The notes: a model not told the origin generated them from the letters alone. A DNA stretch of 14,682 nucleotides from an uncultured Lacticaseibacillus sp. (GCA_934293835.1 CAKQZO010000030.1:1-14682), one strand, 5' to 3'; shown: positions 7,159-14,388, numbered from the stretch's first letter. Made by a program: numbers and translations.

Positions 7159-7169
7159 AACGTTAATAT
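7141..7169 (+). promoter_or_regulatory. Candidate promoter of the serine hydrolase gene
   Basis: TTGTCC (7141-7146) and TAATAT (7164-7169) are spaced by 17 bases. The -35 lies inside the 3' arm of the preceding terminator. Confidence 0.5.
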
Positions 7170-7204
7170 TTTAAATGTATGGACACAGATACGGGAGGCC
7201 AGTC

Positions 7205-8146
7205 ATGACAATGCTACGTGAATTGTGGGATTTCATCCGCACTCATCGGCTTAAAAAGCGTTATCGTCGCGGTTTGTTGGCTGTTCTCGGCATCGTGCTC
7301 ATCCTGATCGTCGGCGGGGTGTACGTCCATGCGTATGTTCGCCAGACGACCCAGGCGCCGGTCAAACCGCGCACGAATCAAATTCAGTCGCTGACCAAAG
7401 CCGAGCTGACCAAGCGGCAGCATGAACTTGGGACTTATTACGACCAGTTGGCGGCCACCGGCAAGGTTCAAGTCAGCTATGTGAGCTTGGCGCCTGAGCC
7501 GGGCTCGAAGGCGGCCAAGGCGCCACAAGCGTTCGATCATCGCAATCGGTGGACGATCAGCGCCGGCGCGACAACGAAGGTCCAGTCCGCCTCAACCTAT
7601 AAGCTCTACATCGCTGCGTATGTCTTTCATCGGCTGGAGGCGGGCAAGCTCCCGTGGACGCTCACCGACAGGGCGAATTTTGATGCGATGATCGTCAACT
7701 CCGATAACGGCTACGCGCAGACGATCCTGACCCGCCACGGGAATGATACCGTCGATGCCTACATCAAGACCCTCGGCATTCAGCCGGTGTTCGCCGGTGA
7801 TGCCGCAGAAACGACCGCAGCGGATCTGGTCAAGATCCTCAAGTTGCTCGATGCCGGCAAGGGGCCGTTCGCTGATGCCAAGTTGCGCGCCCGCCTGCTC
7901 AAAGACATGGGCAAGCAAGTTTATCGCAACGGGATTCCCGCTGGCGTCGCAAGCGTCGACAAGCACGCGACGGTGCAAGACAAGGTCGGCTTTTTAACCC
8001 AAACCAATAATGATGCTGGCATCGTCACTACCAAAGATGGCCACCGCTACATCCTGGTCATCATGACGACCGGTCATGAACAGCTAGATTTTTCTCAGAT
8101 TAAGACGATTGCCGCACGCACACAACAGATCGTATACAGTGATTGA
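7205..8146 (+). CDS. Membrane-anchored serine hydrolase, class A beta-lactamase-like fold
   Basis: The ATG at 7205 is chosen because GGGAGG (7193-7198) lies six bases upstream; the protein is 313 residues. A short basic cytoplasmic N-terminus (to about 22) and one membrane segment (about 23-42) put the rest outside the cell. The catalytic-type motifs are S130-T-Y-K133 (SxxK) and S166-D-N168 (SDN). A 'DKVGF' segment at Lys260 may replace the usual KTG. Many lactobacilli carry such proteins annotated as beta-lactamase-like serine hydrolases; the substrate is probably a cell-wall peptide, but a true beta-lactamase activity is not implied. The absence of an obvious Glu166-type omega-loop motif weakens a resistance role. 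It is followed by the efp leader. Confidence 0.85.
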   Translation: MTMLRELWDFIRTHRLKKRYRRGLLAVLGIVLILIVGGVYVHAYVRQTTQAPVKPRTNQIQSLTKAELTKRQHELGTYYDQLAATGKVQVSYVSLAPEPGSKAAKAPQAFDHRNRWTISAGATTKVQSASTYKLYIAAYVFHRLEAGKLPWTLTDRANFDAMIVNSDNGYAQTILTRHGNDTVDAYIKTLGIQPVFAGDAAETTAADLVKILKLLDAGKGPFADAKLRARLLKDMGKQVYRNGIPAGVASVDKHATVQDKVGFLTQTNNDAGIVTTKDGHRYILVIMTTGHEQLDFSQIKTIAARTQQIVYSD

Positions 8147-8153
8147 ACACTGT
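8109..8153 (+). promoter_or_regulatory. Candidate efp promoter with an overlapping perfect dyad
   Basis: TTGCCG (8109-8114) and TATACA (8133-8138) are spaced by 18 bases inside the end of the serine hydrolase gene, placing the start of transcription near 8145. ACAGTG-N6-CACTGT (8136-8153) is a perfect inverted repeat overlapping the -10 and start. It could be an operator, or a small 5' RNA hairpin just before the ribosome site of the small open frame. Confidence 0.45.
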
Positions 8154-8163
8154 GGGGGGTATC

Positions 8164-8265
8164 ATGTTTATCTTTTTCATCGATCTTGGCCATGCCTTGA
8201 TCATGCCGTTGCCGCCGCCAGCGATGGGGACGACGGTCGCAATCAACCGCGCGATAAGCGCATAA
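8164..8265 (+). CDS. Small open frame with a Pro-Pro-Pro motif upstream of efp (possible leader peptide)
   Basis: A 33-codon frame begins [14 protein letters not shown], continues [10 protein letters not shown] and ends at TAA 8263-8265. A GGGGGG run at 8154-8159 can act as ribosome site, four bases before the ATG. The candidate promoter at 8109-8138 would start a transcript about 19 bases upstream of the ATG. The stop codon overlaps the AAGGAG (8264-8269) of efp, and efp starts 11 bases after the stop, so the two could be translationally coupled. The Pro-Pro-Pro codons are at 8212-8220. Consecutive prolines stall ribosomes unless EF-P acts, so a feedback leader is an attractive inference. 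I do not recognise the peptide, and a 33-codon frame in GC-rich DNA can occur by chance. Confidence 0.45.
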   Translation: MFIFFIDLGHALIMPLPPPAMGTTVAINRAISA

Positions 8266-8276
8266 GGAGAATATAC

Positions 8277-8831
8277 ATGGAAGCAATTGATTTACGTGCA
8301 GGGATGACGTTCGAAAAAGACGGCAAACTGATCAAAGTTCTGGAATCTAACCACCACAAGCCTGGTAAGGGCAATACCTTGATGCAGCTGAAACTCTACG
8401 ACGTGCGCGCAGGCTCCACGGTTCAAACCACCATGCGCCCGAGCGAAAAGTTGACCCCTGCAATCGTCGAAAAGAAGTCCGCCCAGTATCTGTATGAACA
8501 AGATGGCATGAGCTTCTTCATGGACACCGATACCTACGAACAATACGAATTGCCAGACGAGTCCATCGAGCACGAACGCCTGTACTTACTGGAAAACGCA
8601 ATGGTCCAAATCGAATTCTATGGTTCCGAAGTCATCGGGATCACCTTGCCATCGACCGTCAACTTGAAGGTCACCGAGACGCAACCCAACATCAAGGGTG
8701 GTTCGGTGACCTCCGGGGGCAAGCCGGCCACGATGGAAACTGGCTTGGTCATCAACGTGCCTGAATTCATCCAAGCAGGTGAAGTCGTGCAGATCAACAC
8801 CGCGACGGGGACCTACCAAAAACGCGCTTAA
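8277..8831 (+). CDS. efp: Translation elongation factor P
   Basis: The ATG at 8277 has AAGGAG seven bases upstream and gives 184 residues, the normal length. EF-P binds between the P and E sites of ribosomes stalled at consecutive prolines and promotes peptide bond formation. The N-terminal KOW-like domain contains '[10 protein letters not shown]', with the tip lysine expected at Lys31 for modification. OB domains follow, with '[20 protein letters not shown]' and the C-terminal signature '[20 protein letters not shown]'. The sequence resembles the lactobacillar EF-P form with the '[11 protein letters not shown]' loop, as I recall it. In-frame codons open upstream to 8109 but have no ribosome site or family similarity. 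A terminator follows directly, so efp is expressed alone or with the small upstream frame. Confidence 0.97.
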   Translation: MEAIDLRAGMTFEKDGKLIKVLESNHHKPGKGNTLMQLKLYDVRAGSTVQTTMRPSEKLTPAIVEKKSAQYLYEQDGMSFFMDTDTYEQYELPDESIEHERLYLLENAMVQIEFYGSEVIGITLPSTVNLKVTETQPNIKGGSVTSGGKPATMETGLVINVPEFIQAGEVVQINTATGTYQKRA

Positions 8832-8842
8832 TTAAATTTTTT

Positions 8843-8888
8843 AACGTCGGCGACCCATACCAATTGGCTGGGGCGCCGGCGTTTTTTC
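8843..8888 (+). terminator. Terminator of efp
   Basis: The stem joins 8843-8856 and 8870-8883 (core CGGCG/CGCCG, one G-T pair and one mismatch), followed by TTTTTT. Its loop contains CCATACCAATTG, the reverse complement of 8956-8967 in the downstream operator region. Confidence 0.88.
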
Positions 8889-8957
8889 GTCTGATTATTG
8901 CACAACCCGCATGCAAAAGGCGGTGAAGGCGAGCCGCAGATGAGAGTAAAGTTAACA

Positions 8958-8973
8958 ATTGGTATGGCCCAAT
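8958..8973. promoter_or_regulatory. NagR/DasR-like (dre-type) operator upstream of the PTS gene
   Basis: ATTGGTATGGCCCAAT is a 16-bp imperfect palindrome (ATTGG-N6-CCAAT). It resembles the dre sites bound by GntR/HutC-family regulators of amino-sugar use (NagR/YvoA, DasR). It lies about 125 bases before the nagE-type gene and upstream of its likely promoter, supporting control by GlcNAc-derived signals. A half-copy in the opposite orientation lies in the efp terminator loop (8855-8866). Confidence 0.6.
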
Positions 8974-9010
8974 CGCAACCGCTGATTGTTACTTAATGTC
9001 ACAGGATACT

Positions 9011-9039
9011 TTGACTGTCGGCGCTTCGACGCGTAACCT
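9011..9039 (+). promoter_or_regulatory. Candidate promoter of the nagE-type PTS gene
   Basis: TTGACT (9011-9016) and TAACCT (9034-9039) are spaced by 17 bases. The dre-like site lies 38 bases upstream. The rest of the 8889-9099 spacer shows an 8-bp direct repeat GATTGTTA (8984-8991, 9043-9050) and a weak CGAAA/TTTCG dyad (9062-9081), with no gene. Confidence 0.5.
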
Positions 9040-9099
9040 AGAGATTGTTATCATATATTTACGAAATTGGTTTAGGTTTCGATGAAAGAAGTGGTCAGG

Positions 9100-11088
9100 A
9101 TGAAAAGTTACATGCAACGAATGGGACGTTCGATTCAACTACCGATCTCGGTGTTGCCAGCGGCAGCACTCCTTGTGGGGGTCGGCCACTGGTTACCCGA
9201 AAACTGGGCGGTCGCACAGTTTCTCATGGCCGGCGGGAATGCCGTCTTAGGAATCTTGGCGTTATTATTTGCGCTCGGATTAGCCTTCGGGATGGCCAAG
9301 CACCAAGACGGCGCAGCAGCGATCGCGGGGCTGGTCGCGTATTCGGTGCCGGTTGCAGTGCTGGCGCCGGCCAGCGTTGCGACCTTAGAAGGCATCAAAC
9401 AATCGGCGGTCGATCCGGCGTTTGGGGCCATTTCTGGCAACGTCTTTATCGGGATCATGGGCGGTTTGATCGCCGCGGCATTATACAACCGCTTCGCGAA
9501 CACGAAGCTACCGATGGCGCTGTCGTTTTTCTCCGGGAAGCGGTGCGTGCCGATTCTCACCGCAGCCGTGATGTTGTTGGTCAGCCTACTGCTGTTATTC
9601 ATCTGGCCGCCGGTTTACGGGGCCTTAGTGGCCTTTGGCAAGCTCATGGTCAACTTGGGGCCTGTCGGGGCGGGGCTGTACGGCTTCTTCAACCGCCTGC
9701 TGATCCCAACCGGGTTGCATCAGGCGCTGAATGCGGTGTTTGATTTCAACATTGCAGGGATCAACGATATCGGCAATTTCTGGGCGAACGCAGGGGTCAA
9801 AGGCATCACTGGCCGTTATCTGGCTGGCTTCTTCCCGGTGATGATGTTCGGTCTGCCAGCCGGGGCGCTCGCGATCTATCGCAACGCCAAGCCTGAGAAG
9901 AAGGCGCAAACCGGGTCGTTGATGCTCGCCGGGGCGGTCGCCTCGTTCTTCACCGGGGTGACCGAGCCACTCGAGTTCTCGTTCATGTTCGTGGCTTGGC
10001 CACTGTATGTCATTCACGCGGTGTTGATGGGCCTGAGCATGGCCTTTGCGGCATTCATGCACTGGACGGCCGGATTCACCTTTTCAGCTGGGCTCGTTGA
10101 TTTCATCCTCAGTGCGCGGATGCCGATCGCCAACATGCCGTATATGTTATTGGTCCAAGGCGTTGTGATGGCGGTGATCTATTACTTCACATTTGATTTC
10201 GCCATCAAGAAGTTCGACCTGAAGACCCCTGGGCGAGAAGACGACGACGTGACCGCGGCAACGATCGACTCGGCTTCAGGGGATGATCGGTACGCCTTGG
10301 AGGCCAAGCGCATCTATCTGGCCTTAGGCGGATTCGAGAACTTGCGGGTCGTCGATAACTGCACCACGCGTCTGCGCCTGCAGCTTGCGGACACGGCGGC
10401 GATCGATGCGCCGGCGATCCGTGCCGCCGGCGCCGTTGCGGTCAACGCAATCGACAAGCAGAACCTGCAGATCGTGATCGGCACCGACGTCCAGTTCGTC
10501 GCCGATCCGCTGCATAACTTGGTTGAGGAGAAAACGCCGCTGGCCACGCTTGAAAAAACAACCGCAGCGGCAACTGAGGCCGCCCCGCAAGCAGCGACTG
10601 CGAAGCCTGCAGCCCACACCGCGACTGAATCGCTGTATAGTGCTGCTGCTGGCACTCTGATCGACTTGAGCGCGGTGGCTGACGACACCTTTGCGCAGAA
10701 GATGTTGGGTGATGGTTATGCCGTCGAGCCTGAATCCGGGGCGATCAGCGCGCCGGTCAGCGGGAAGATCAGCGCCATTTTCCCGACGAAACACGCGGTT
10801 GGCATCACGACCCCTGCCGGCTTAGAGATCTTGATCCATATCGGGATCGACACGGTGGCGCTAGAAGGCAAGCCGTTCACGACGCATGTTAGCGTCGGCG
10901 ATACGGTTGCCCATGGTGACTTGCTTGTGGACGCTGACCTTGATGCCATCAAGCAGGCCGGCAAGGCGATCACGACGATGGTGATTATCACCAACATGGA
11001 CCATGTGGCCAAGCTACATGAGCGCGTGGCGCCAGGCGCGATCAAGTCCGATGAGTTGGTCATGGCGGTCGATGCGATCACAGATTAA
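9100..11088 (+). CDS. nagE: PTS N-acetylglucosamine-type EIICBA permease
   Basis: The start at ATG 9100 (MKSYMQRMGRSIQLP) matches usual family starts and has GAAAGAAGTGG as ribosome site; an in-frame ATG at 9082 is possible. The product is 662 residues. EIIC spans about 1-375 and has multiple membrane segments. 'NRLLIPTGLHQALNAVF' and 'INDIGNFW' favour GlcNAc permeases (NagE) over glucose PtsG. EIIB follows, with phospho-accepting Cys421 in 'DNCTTRLRL'. Then come an Ala/Thr-rich linker and EIIA (about 540-662) with the active His580 in 'ILIHIGIDTVALEGKPF'. It takes up and phosphorylates the sugar using HPr phosphate. The dre-like operator upstream supports an amino sugar as substrate; glucose cannot be excluded. 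Confidence 0.92.
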   Translation: MKSYMQRMGRSIQLPISVLPAAALLVGVGHWLPENWAVAQFLMAGGNAVLGILALLFALGLAFGMAKHQDGAAAIAGLVAYSVPVAVLAPASVATLEGIKQSAVDPAFGAISGNVFIGIMGGLIAAALYNRFANTKLPMALSFFSGKRCVPILTAAVMLLVSLLLLFIWPPVYGALVAFGKLMVNLGPVGAGLYGFFNRLLIPTGLHQALNAVFDFNIAGINDIGNFWANAGVKGITGRYLAGFFPVMMFGLPAGALAIYRNAKPEKKAQTGSLMLAGAVASFFTGVTEPLEFSFMFVAWPLYVIHAVLMGLSMAFAAFMHWTAGFTFSAGLVDFILSARMPIANMPYMLLVQGVVMAVIYYFTFDFAIKKFDLKTPGREDDDVTAATIDSASGDDRYALEAKRIYLALGGFENLRVVDNCTTRLRLQLADTAAIDAPAIRAAGAVAVNAIDKQNLQIVIGTDVQFVADPLHNLVEEKTPLATLEKTTAAATEAAPQAATAKPAAHTATESLYSAAAGTLIDLSAVADDTFAQKMLGDGYAVEPESGAISAPVSGKISAIFPTKHAVGITTPAGLEILIHIGIDTVALEGKPFTTHVSVGDTVAHGDLLVDADLDAIKQAGKAITTMVIITNMDHVAKLHERVAPGAIKSDELVMAVDAITD

Positions 11089-11094
11089 TTTACG

Positions 11095-11154
11095 AAAAAG
11101 CCCGTTGCTAAGCGGCATCCTGAAGTCGGGTGTGCTTGGCAGCGGGCTTTTTTA
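11095..11154. terminator. Bidirectional terminator after nagE
   Basis: A 19-bp stem with two G-T pairs joins 11095-11113 (AAAAAGCCCGTTGCTAAGC) to 11134-11152. The A-rich left end and T-rich right end let it act on both strands. It lies between nagE and the convergent exporter pseudogene. Confidence 0.9.
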
Positions 11155-11164
11155 ATTGGCGGAT

Positions 11165-11913
11165 TCAGCTCGTCAGGGCTAGGTCGATGGCGAGGGCGAA
11201 GGCGGCGATGGCAATGGCGAACTTGAGCGCACGGACAGGCAGATGCACGACGATCTTGGGGCCTAACCAGCTGCCGATCAAGAAGCCGATGCCCATGACG
11301 AGCGCCGCGTGCCAGGCAATCGTGGTGGTCAGCGCGTAGATCAGCATGGCCAAGGCGTTACCAGTGAAGCTGACGAAGTTTTTGATCGCGTTGGTGGTGG
11401 CGAACGGCAGGGTTTCGGTGACCGTGAGCAAGGCCAGGGTGATTACGCCGGCTGAAGCGCCGAAGTAGCCGATGTAGATCCCGACGAAGAACAAAGCCAG
11501 ACTCCGCAGCCTGGATAGCGTCGGTGAGGCCGGTGAGCGTCGGGATGGTGAACCAGCGAATACAGCATCAGCCCGCCGGCCGCGGCGATCAAGAATGGCA
11601 CGGCACGCTCGAAGCTGGACGCCGGGGCAATCAGCAGCAAGCTGCAGCCACAGGCCGACCCAAGCAGCGCGCAAATCGTGATCGTCGCGGTTTCGTGACG
11701 CGCGTCGCGTAGCTCCTTGGCCGAGCTGACCGTCGACCCGATACCGCTGAAAATCTGGGCGGTCGTGTTGGTGACGTTGGCCACCACCGGCGGCAGGCCG
11801 ATGCTCAACAGCACGGGATACGATACCAATGAGGCCCTGCCGGCAATCGTGCTGAGTAGCCCACCGATGATGCCGGCACCAATCAGAGAGGCGTTAAGAA
11901 TAAGTGATGACAT
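11165..11913 (-). pseudogene. TauE/SafE (TSUP) family membrane protein, frameshifted
   Basis: Two overlapping minus-strand frames together make one TSUP protein, a family of membrane carriers often linked to export or import of sulfur-containing anions. The N-terminal half runs from ATG at 11913 (ribosome site GGAGGTG just upstream): 'GAGIIGGLLSTIAGRASLVSYPVLL', the classic first repeat, up to 'FLIAAAGGLMLYSL'. The C-terminal half is in the -1 frame: 'LALFFVGIYIGYFGASAGVI' to the stop at 11165-11167. The shift falls in the linker at about 11500-11560. One extra base would give 250 codons, the family length, so one base has been lost. The N-terminal frame as it stands ends at 11443. It may be a real inactivating mutation or a sequencing error; I saw no slippery heptamer to suggest programmed frameshifting. 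Confidence 0.8.
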
Positions 11914-12175
11914 GAAGCACCTCCGCGGAACAATCTTTAGTATACTAGTCTCTGGAGGCGATTAACGGCGAATCAAAATATTGAATCATATAGAGTTTGA
12001 TACCACTTGGTGATCCTGTAGTAATTTGTGGAAGGCAGGATCGCAAGACATATGAAATGATGAACCCATGAGAAACCATTAGCGGTCCGATGATCTGGTA
12101 ATGGTAAAAGTTTCTCTGTCTTGACAACTTATTTTCATCTCACTTGCGTAATTTATACGTAAAGGAGGTGATTAG

Positions 12176-13360
12176 ATGCTTAGGACGCACAAACTGCGTT
12201 GTTACCCCAATGCCACGATGCGTCAAGTCTTGAAACAGGCTTGTGATTATCGCCGTTATTGTTTCAACCAAGCTCTAGCGACCTGGAATGCCATGTACGA
12301 TGAATCCGTCATCTTAGAAGATAAAAGTTTGCGACCAAATGAGCGCAAAGTGCGCGATGAGTTAGTCGCCAACAAGGCCGACTGGCAGTTTGAGCGTTCA
12401 GCTCGTATCTTACAATTGGCGGTTCATGACTTGGGTCAGGCCTGGCAGAATTTCTTCAATTCGAAGATGTCTGACCATGATAAGCCTAGGTTCAAGTCAC
12501 GGAAACGCAGTCGTCAGGTCTTTAAGACCGATCGCGCGACAGTCGTCAATGGCAAGCTTCGGTTGGACAAACCTTATGCTTATCTTGGTGTCTGGTATGG
12601 CATCCGGCTAGCCGAAACCCCACGCTGGGCAGGCACCATTCGACTAGCGACCATCACCGAGGAAGCCGATGGCTACTATGTGAGCCTGAGCATCGATGTC
12701 GAACAGCCCGAGCCATTGCCAGCTTCTGAGAAAGTCTGTGGAGTCGATGCCAATATCGGCAAATATGTTTATAACGACGGTGACGTAATGGCAACCTTGC
12801 CAGTCCTGTCTGCTAAGCTTATCGGCCTTTATGACCGTATCTCTTTGTATCAGCGGCAACTCGCACGCAAACGTCGGGCGAATCCAAATCACTTTTTGTC
12901 TAACCATTACCGCGCAACGAAAACCAAATTGCGGCGGGCTTACCAGAAAGTGTCGCGGATTCAAACCGATTTGTTGCAGAAGCTGACGACTCAACTCGTA
13001 TTTGCCAACGACACCATCACCATCGAAGACTTGGATGCAAAGCACATGAAGATGAACAAACGGTTGGCGAAGAATCTTCATCGCTCGCTGTTTGGGCGAT
13101 TCAAGGTGTTAATACAGGACAAGGCCAGTTGGTATGGCCGAACCTTGGTGTTGGTCGACCGCTTCTACCCGAGCACGCAGCGGTGTAGCCACTGTGGGCT
13201 GGTGAAGACGGGTTTGGATAAGCTGACGCTAGCAGGCAACCAGCACCATCACACGAACCATCACGAGTTTCATTGTTACGGCTGTGGTGCTCGCATAGAG
13301 CGTGACGAAAATGCCGTGTTCAATTTGATTCAATACGCTAAGGGGCAGGCTATGTCCTAA
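12176..13360 (+). CDS. tnpB: TnpB, RNA-guided nuclease of an IS200/IS605-type element
   Basis: The ATG at 12176 has AAAGGAGG seven bases upstream; the protein is 394 residues, within the usual range. TnpB proteins are ancestors of Cas12 and cut DNA guided by an omega RNA from the element's right end. The N-terminal 'RTHKLRCYPN' is family-typical. The split RuvC site is complete: Asp191 in 'GVDANIGKY', Glu284 in 'IEDLD' and Asp377 in 'ERDENAVFNLI'. The zinc ribbon is intact, with Cys337-x2-Cys340 and Cys367-x2-Cys370. So the nuclease should be active. Its GC content and codon use look lower than the neighbours, consistent with arrival by transfer. A TTGACA at 12121 lacks a well-spaced -10, so its promoter is unclear. 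Confidence 0.95.
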   Translation: MLRTHKLRCYPNATMRQVLKQACDYRRYCFNQALATWNAMYDESVILEDKSLRPNERKVRDELVANKADWQFERSARILQLAVHDLGQAWQNFFNSKMSDHDKPRFKSRKRSRQVFKTDRATVVNGKLRLDKPYAYLGVWYGIRLAETPRWAGTIRLATITEEADGYYVSLSIDVEQPEPLPASEKVCGVDANIGKYVYNDGDVMATLPVLSAKLIGLYDRISLYQRQLARKRRANPNHFLSNHYRATKTKLRRAYQKVSRIQTDLLQKLTTQLVFANDTITIEDLDAKHMKMNKRLAKNLHRSLFGRFKVLIQDKASWYGRTLVLVDRFYPSTQRCSHCGLVKTGLDKLTLAGNQHHHTNHHEFHCYGCGARIERDENAVFNLIQYAKGQAMS

Positions 13361-13428
13361 AGATTCAGGAGCTGGTCACTGTTGCCGCGGAATATTCACG
13401 GTAAGAATACCGGTGTTGACGGAATCAA
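13361..13428 (+). ncRNA. 3' end of the TnpB omega RNA (right end of element)
   Basis: The omega RNA normally overlaps the 3' end of tnpB and ends at the element's right border; only the part beyond the stop codon is marked. The visible core is the hairpin CAC-GGTA-AGAA-TACC-(G)-GTG at 13397-13415, followed by TTGACGGAATCAA. By this model the guide is the adjacent flank, beginning about 13429 (GTAAAACCAGAATGGACA). The 5' end of the RNA, probably inside tnpB, cannot be placed. Confidence 0.55.
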
Positions 13429-13521
13429 GTAAAACCAGAATGGACAACTACGAAAGGAAATATATAAACCTTTACTAGTGTCATTGGACATTCTTCCACG
13501 TTTTATATAGCAGGCGATCGA

Positions 13522-14148
13522 ATGACTGAGTTTTATTTTGTGCGGCATGGTGAGACGTTGGTGAATGCGCGCCACGCGTTCAATGGGGGCTTGGTGGATG
13601 AACCGCTGACCTCACGTGGCATTGCCGCGGCTAAGGCGGTGGGCAAGGCGTTAGCGCCAGTGGCCTTCGCCCAGATCGTGACTTCCAGCATGCCGCGGGC
13701 GGTCACGACGGCGAAGCTTGTCGCGGCGGCCAGTAGGTACCGCCCACCGCTCAGCTTGGCAGATGGCTTACGCGAGATGCGGCTGGGGCAGTGGGATGGC
13801 CACACGATCGCAGAGGTCAAGGCTTCCGAAGCGTTTGGGGTGTATTTCCACGATCCCGTGCGGTTTGATGCCGAGTATGCGGCGCGCTACGAGATCGAAC
13901 CCTATCGCCACGCGTTGGCGCGCAGCCGCGCGGTGATCGCGGCGACATATGCCGCCCATCCCAGTGGCAAGGTCTTGATCGTCGCCCACGGGCTGATCTT
14001 CCAGCTGTTGTTGAACACGCTGCTCGGCGTGCCTTTCGCCGCACTTCGGGAACCGCCGATGCTACACAACGCGACCATCAGTGAATTAGAGACGCGAGAC
14101 GGCGAACATTTTGTGAAGCGGCGGTGGGATTATCGCCCGCAAGATTAA
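13522..14148 (+). CDS. Histidine phosphatase family protein (phosphoglycerate mutase-like)
   Basis: This 208-residue cytoplasmic protein has the family's catalytic layout. It has R8-H9-G10-E-T with the phospho-accepting His9, 'TSSMPRAVTTA' for the second arginine, the likely proton donor Glu85 in 'LREMRLGQWDG', and the second His156 in 'VLIVAHG'. It is one of the small broad-specificity phosphatases common in lactobacilli rather than glycolytic phosphoglycerate mutase, whose sequence is longer and different. The ribosome site is weak (AGGCGATC), and a TATATA at about 13500 may be its -10. It stands alone between the TnpB element and the attenuator leader; no clear terminator follows. The substrate is unknown. 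Confidence 0.9.
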   Translation: MTEFYFVRHGETLVNARHAFNGGLVDEPLTSRGIAAAKAVGKALAPVAFAQIVTSSMPRAVTTAKLVAAASRYRPPLSLADGLREMRLGQWDGHTIAEVKASEAFGVYFHDPVRFDAEYAARYEIEPYRHALARSRAVIAATYAAHPSGKVLIVAHGLIFQLLLNTLLGVPFAALREPPMLHNATISELETRDGEHFVKRRWDYRPQD

Positions 14149-14167
14149 AAAAACCTCACGATACACC

Positions 14168-14196
14168 TTGACGATTCTCATTAACGGGCGTATGGT
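14168..14196 (+). promoter_or_regulatory. Promoter of the leader peptide/ABC transporter transcript
   Basis: TTGACG (14168-14173) and TATGGT (14191-14196) are spaced by 17 bases. Transcription would start near 14203, just before the AAGGAG of the leader peptide at 14214-14219. Confidence 0.6.
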
Positions 14197-14224
14197 TATC
14201 TCATTATCCAAGCAAGGAGTGTTG

Positions 14225-14281
14225 ATGATGACGAACTTAACAACACAACTGAAGACATATTTTGGCGGCTATTACGGATAG
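14225..14281 (+). CDS. Tyr/Phe-rich leader peptide
   Basis: An 18-residue frame reads MMTNLTTQLKTYFGGYYG and ends at TAG 14279-14281. The second ATG (14228) is eight bases after AAGGAG (14214-14219) and is the more likely start. Four of the last seven codons are aromatic (TAT, TTT, TAT, TAC); there are no Trp codons. It is the only coding frame with a good ribosome site between the promoter and the terminators. Its stop codon is the first base of a hairpin arm (14281), as in leader-peptide attenuators. It probably senses charged tRNA-Tyr (or Phe); peptide-specific stalling is an alternative. Confidence 0.65.
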   Translation: MMTNLTTQLKTYFGGYYG

Positions 14282-14365
14282 CGGGCTTGGATCTTGGATG
14301 CAAGCCTGCGTGCGCGCATCCATGAGGCCGTCAGATTGACAATGACGATGACACCACATGGAATG
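14281..14365 (+). promoter_or_regulatory. Attenuator: mutually exclusive hairpins and antiterminator
   Basis: Hairpin 1:2 pairs 14281-14289 (GCGGGCTTG) with 14301-14309 (CAAGCCTGC). Hairpin 2:3 pairs 14295-14301 (TGGATGC) with 14316-14322 (GCATCCA), and excludes 1:2. Helix 3:4 pairs 14317-14324 (CATCCATG) with 14357-14365 (CATGGAATG, one bulged A), covering five of eight bases of the first terminator's 5' arm. A ribosome at the leader stop codon would cover arm 1, allow 2:3, free arm 4 and permit termination. A ribosome held at the earlier TAT-TTT codons would leave arm 1 free, so 1:2 and then 3:4 form and transcription continues. This is a hand-folded model. Confidence 0.5.
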
Positions 14366-14388
14366 AACTCCATGTGGCTTTTTATTTT
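14354..14388 (+). terminator. First attenuator terminator
   Basis: A perfect 8-bp stem (CCACATGG at 14354-14361, CCATGTGG at 14370-14377) is followed by CTTTTTATTTT. It lies downstream of the leader peptide and upstream of the ABC transporter gene, so it must be passed for that gene to be expressed from the leader promoter. Confidence 0.85.

Larger units (their letters stand above)
12002..13428 (+). mobile_element. Solo-TnpB IS200/IS605-type element (ends estimated)
   Basis: The element carries tnpB but no TnpA (Y1 transposase) gene. The right end is predicted at about 13428, where a hairpin (13397-13415) is followed by TTGACGGAATCAA. This matches the hairpin-plus-TCAA right ends of IS605-family elements such as IS608 and ISDra2. 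The left end is uncertain: a TTGAT at 11997-12001, the motif preceding the ISDra2 left end, is followed by a short ACCA/TGGT hairpin and is the best candidate. Size would be about 1.43 kb. Without a TnpA the element would need one supplied in trans to move. Confidence 0.6.

Noticed and set aside
8109..8276. An N-terminal extension of EF-P in frame from 8109.
   Set aside because: EF-P starts at 8277 with an ideal ribosome site and the family length; the extension has no resemblance to EF-P.
8913..8942. A nine-residue open frame in the efp-nagE spacer as a leader peptide.
   Set aside because: It has no ribosome site, no regulatory codon pattern and no following terminator.
8984..9010. GATTGTTACT resembling the 5' half of a BglG-family ribonucleic antiterminator site upstream of nagE.
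   Set aside because: The 3' half does not pair with it, no terminator overlaps it, and a promoter-like TTGACT lies just downstream.
11524..11965. Plus-strand frames opposite the TauE/SafE pseudogene.
   Set aside because: They lack ribosome sites and motifs, while the minus strand carries clear TSUP sequence in both halves.
13440..13478. A 12-codon frame downstream of the TnpB element.
   Set aside because: No ribosome site is present; it is most likely flank or guide sequence without coding function.
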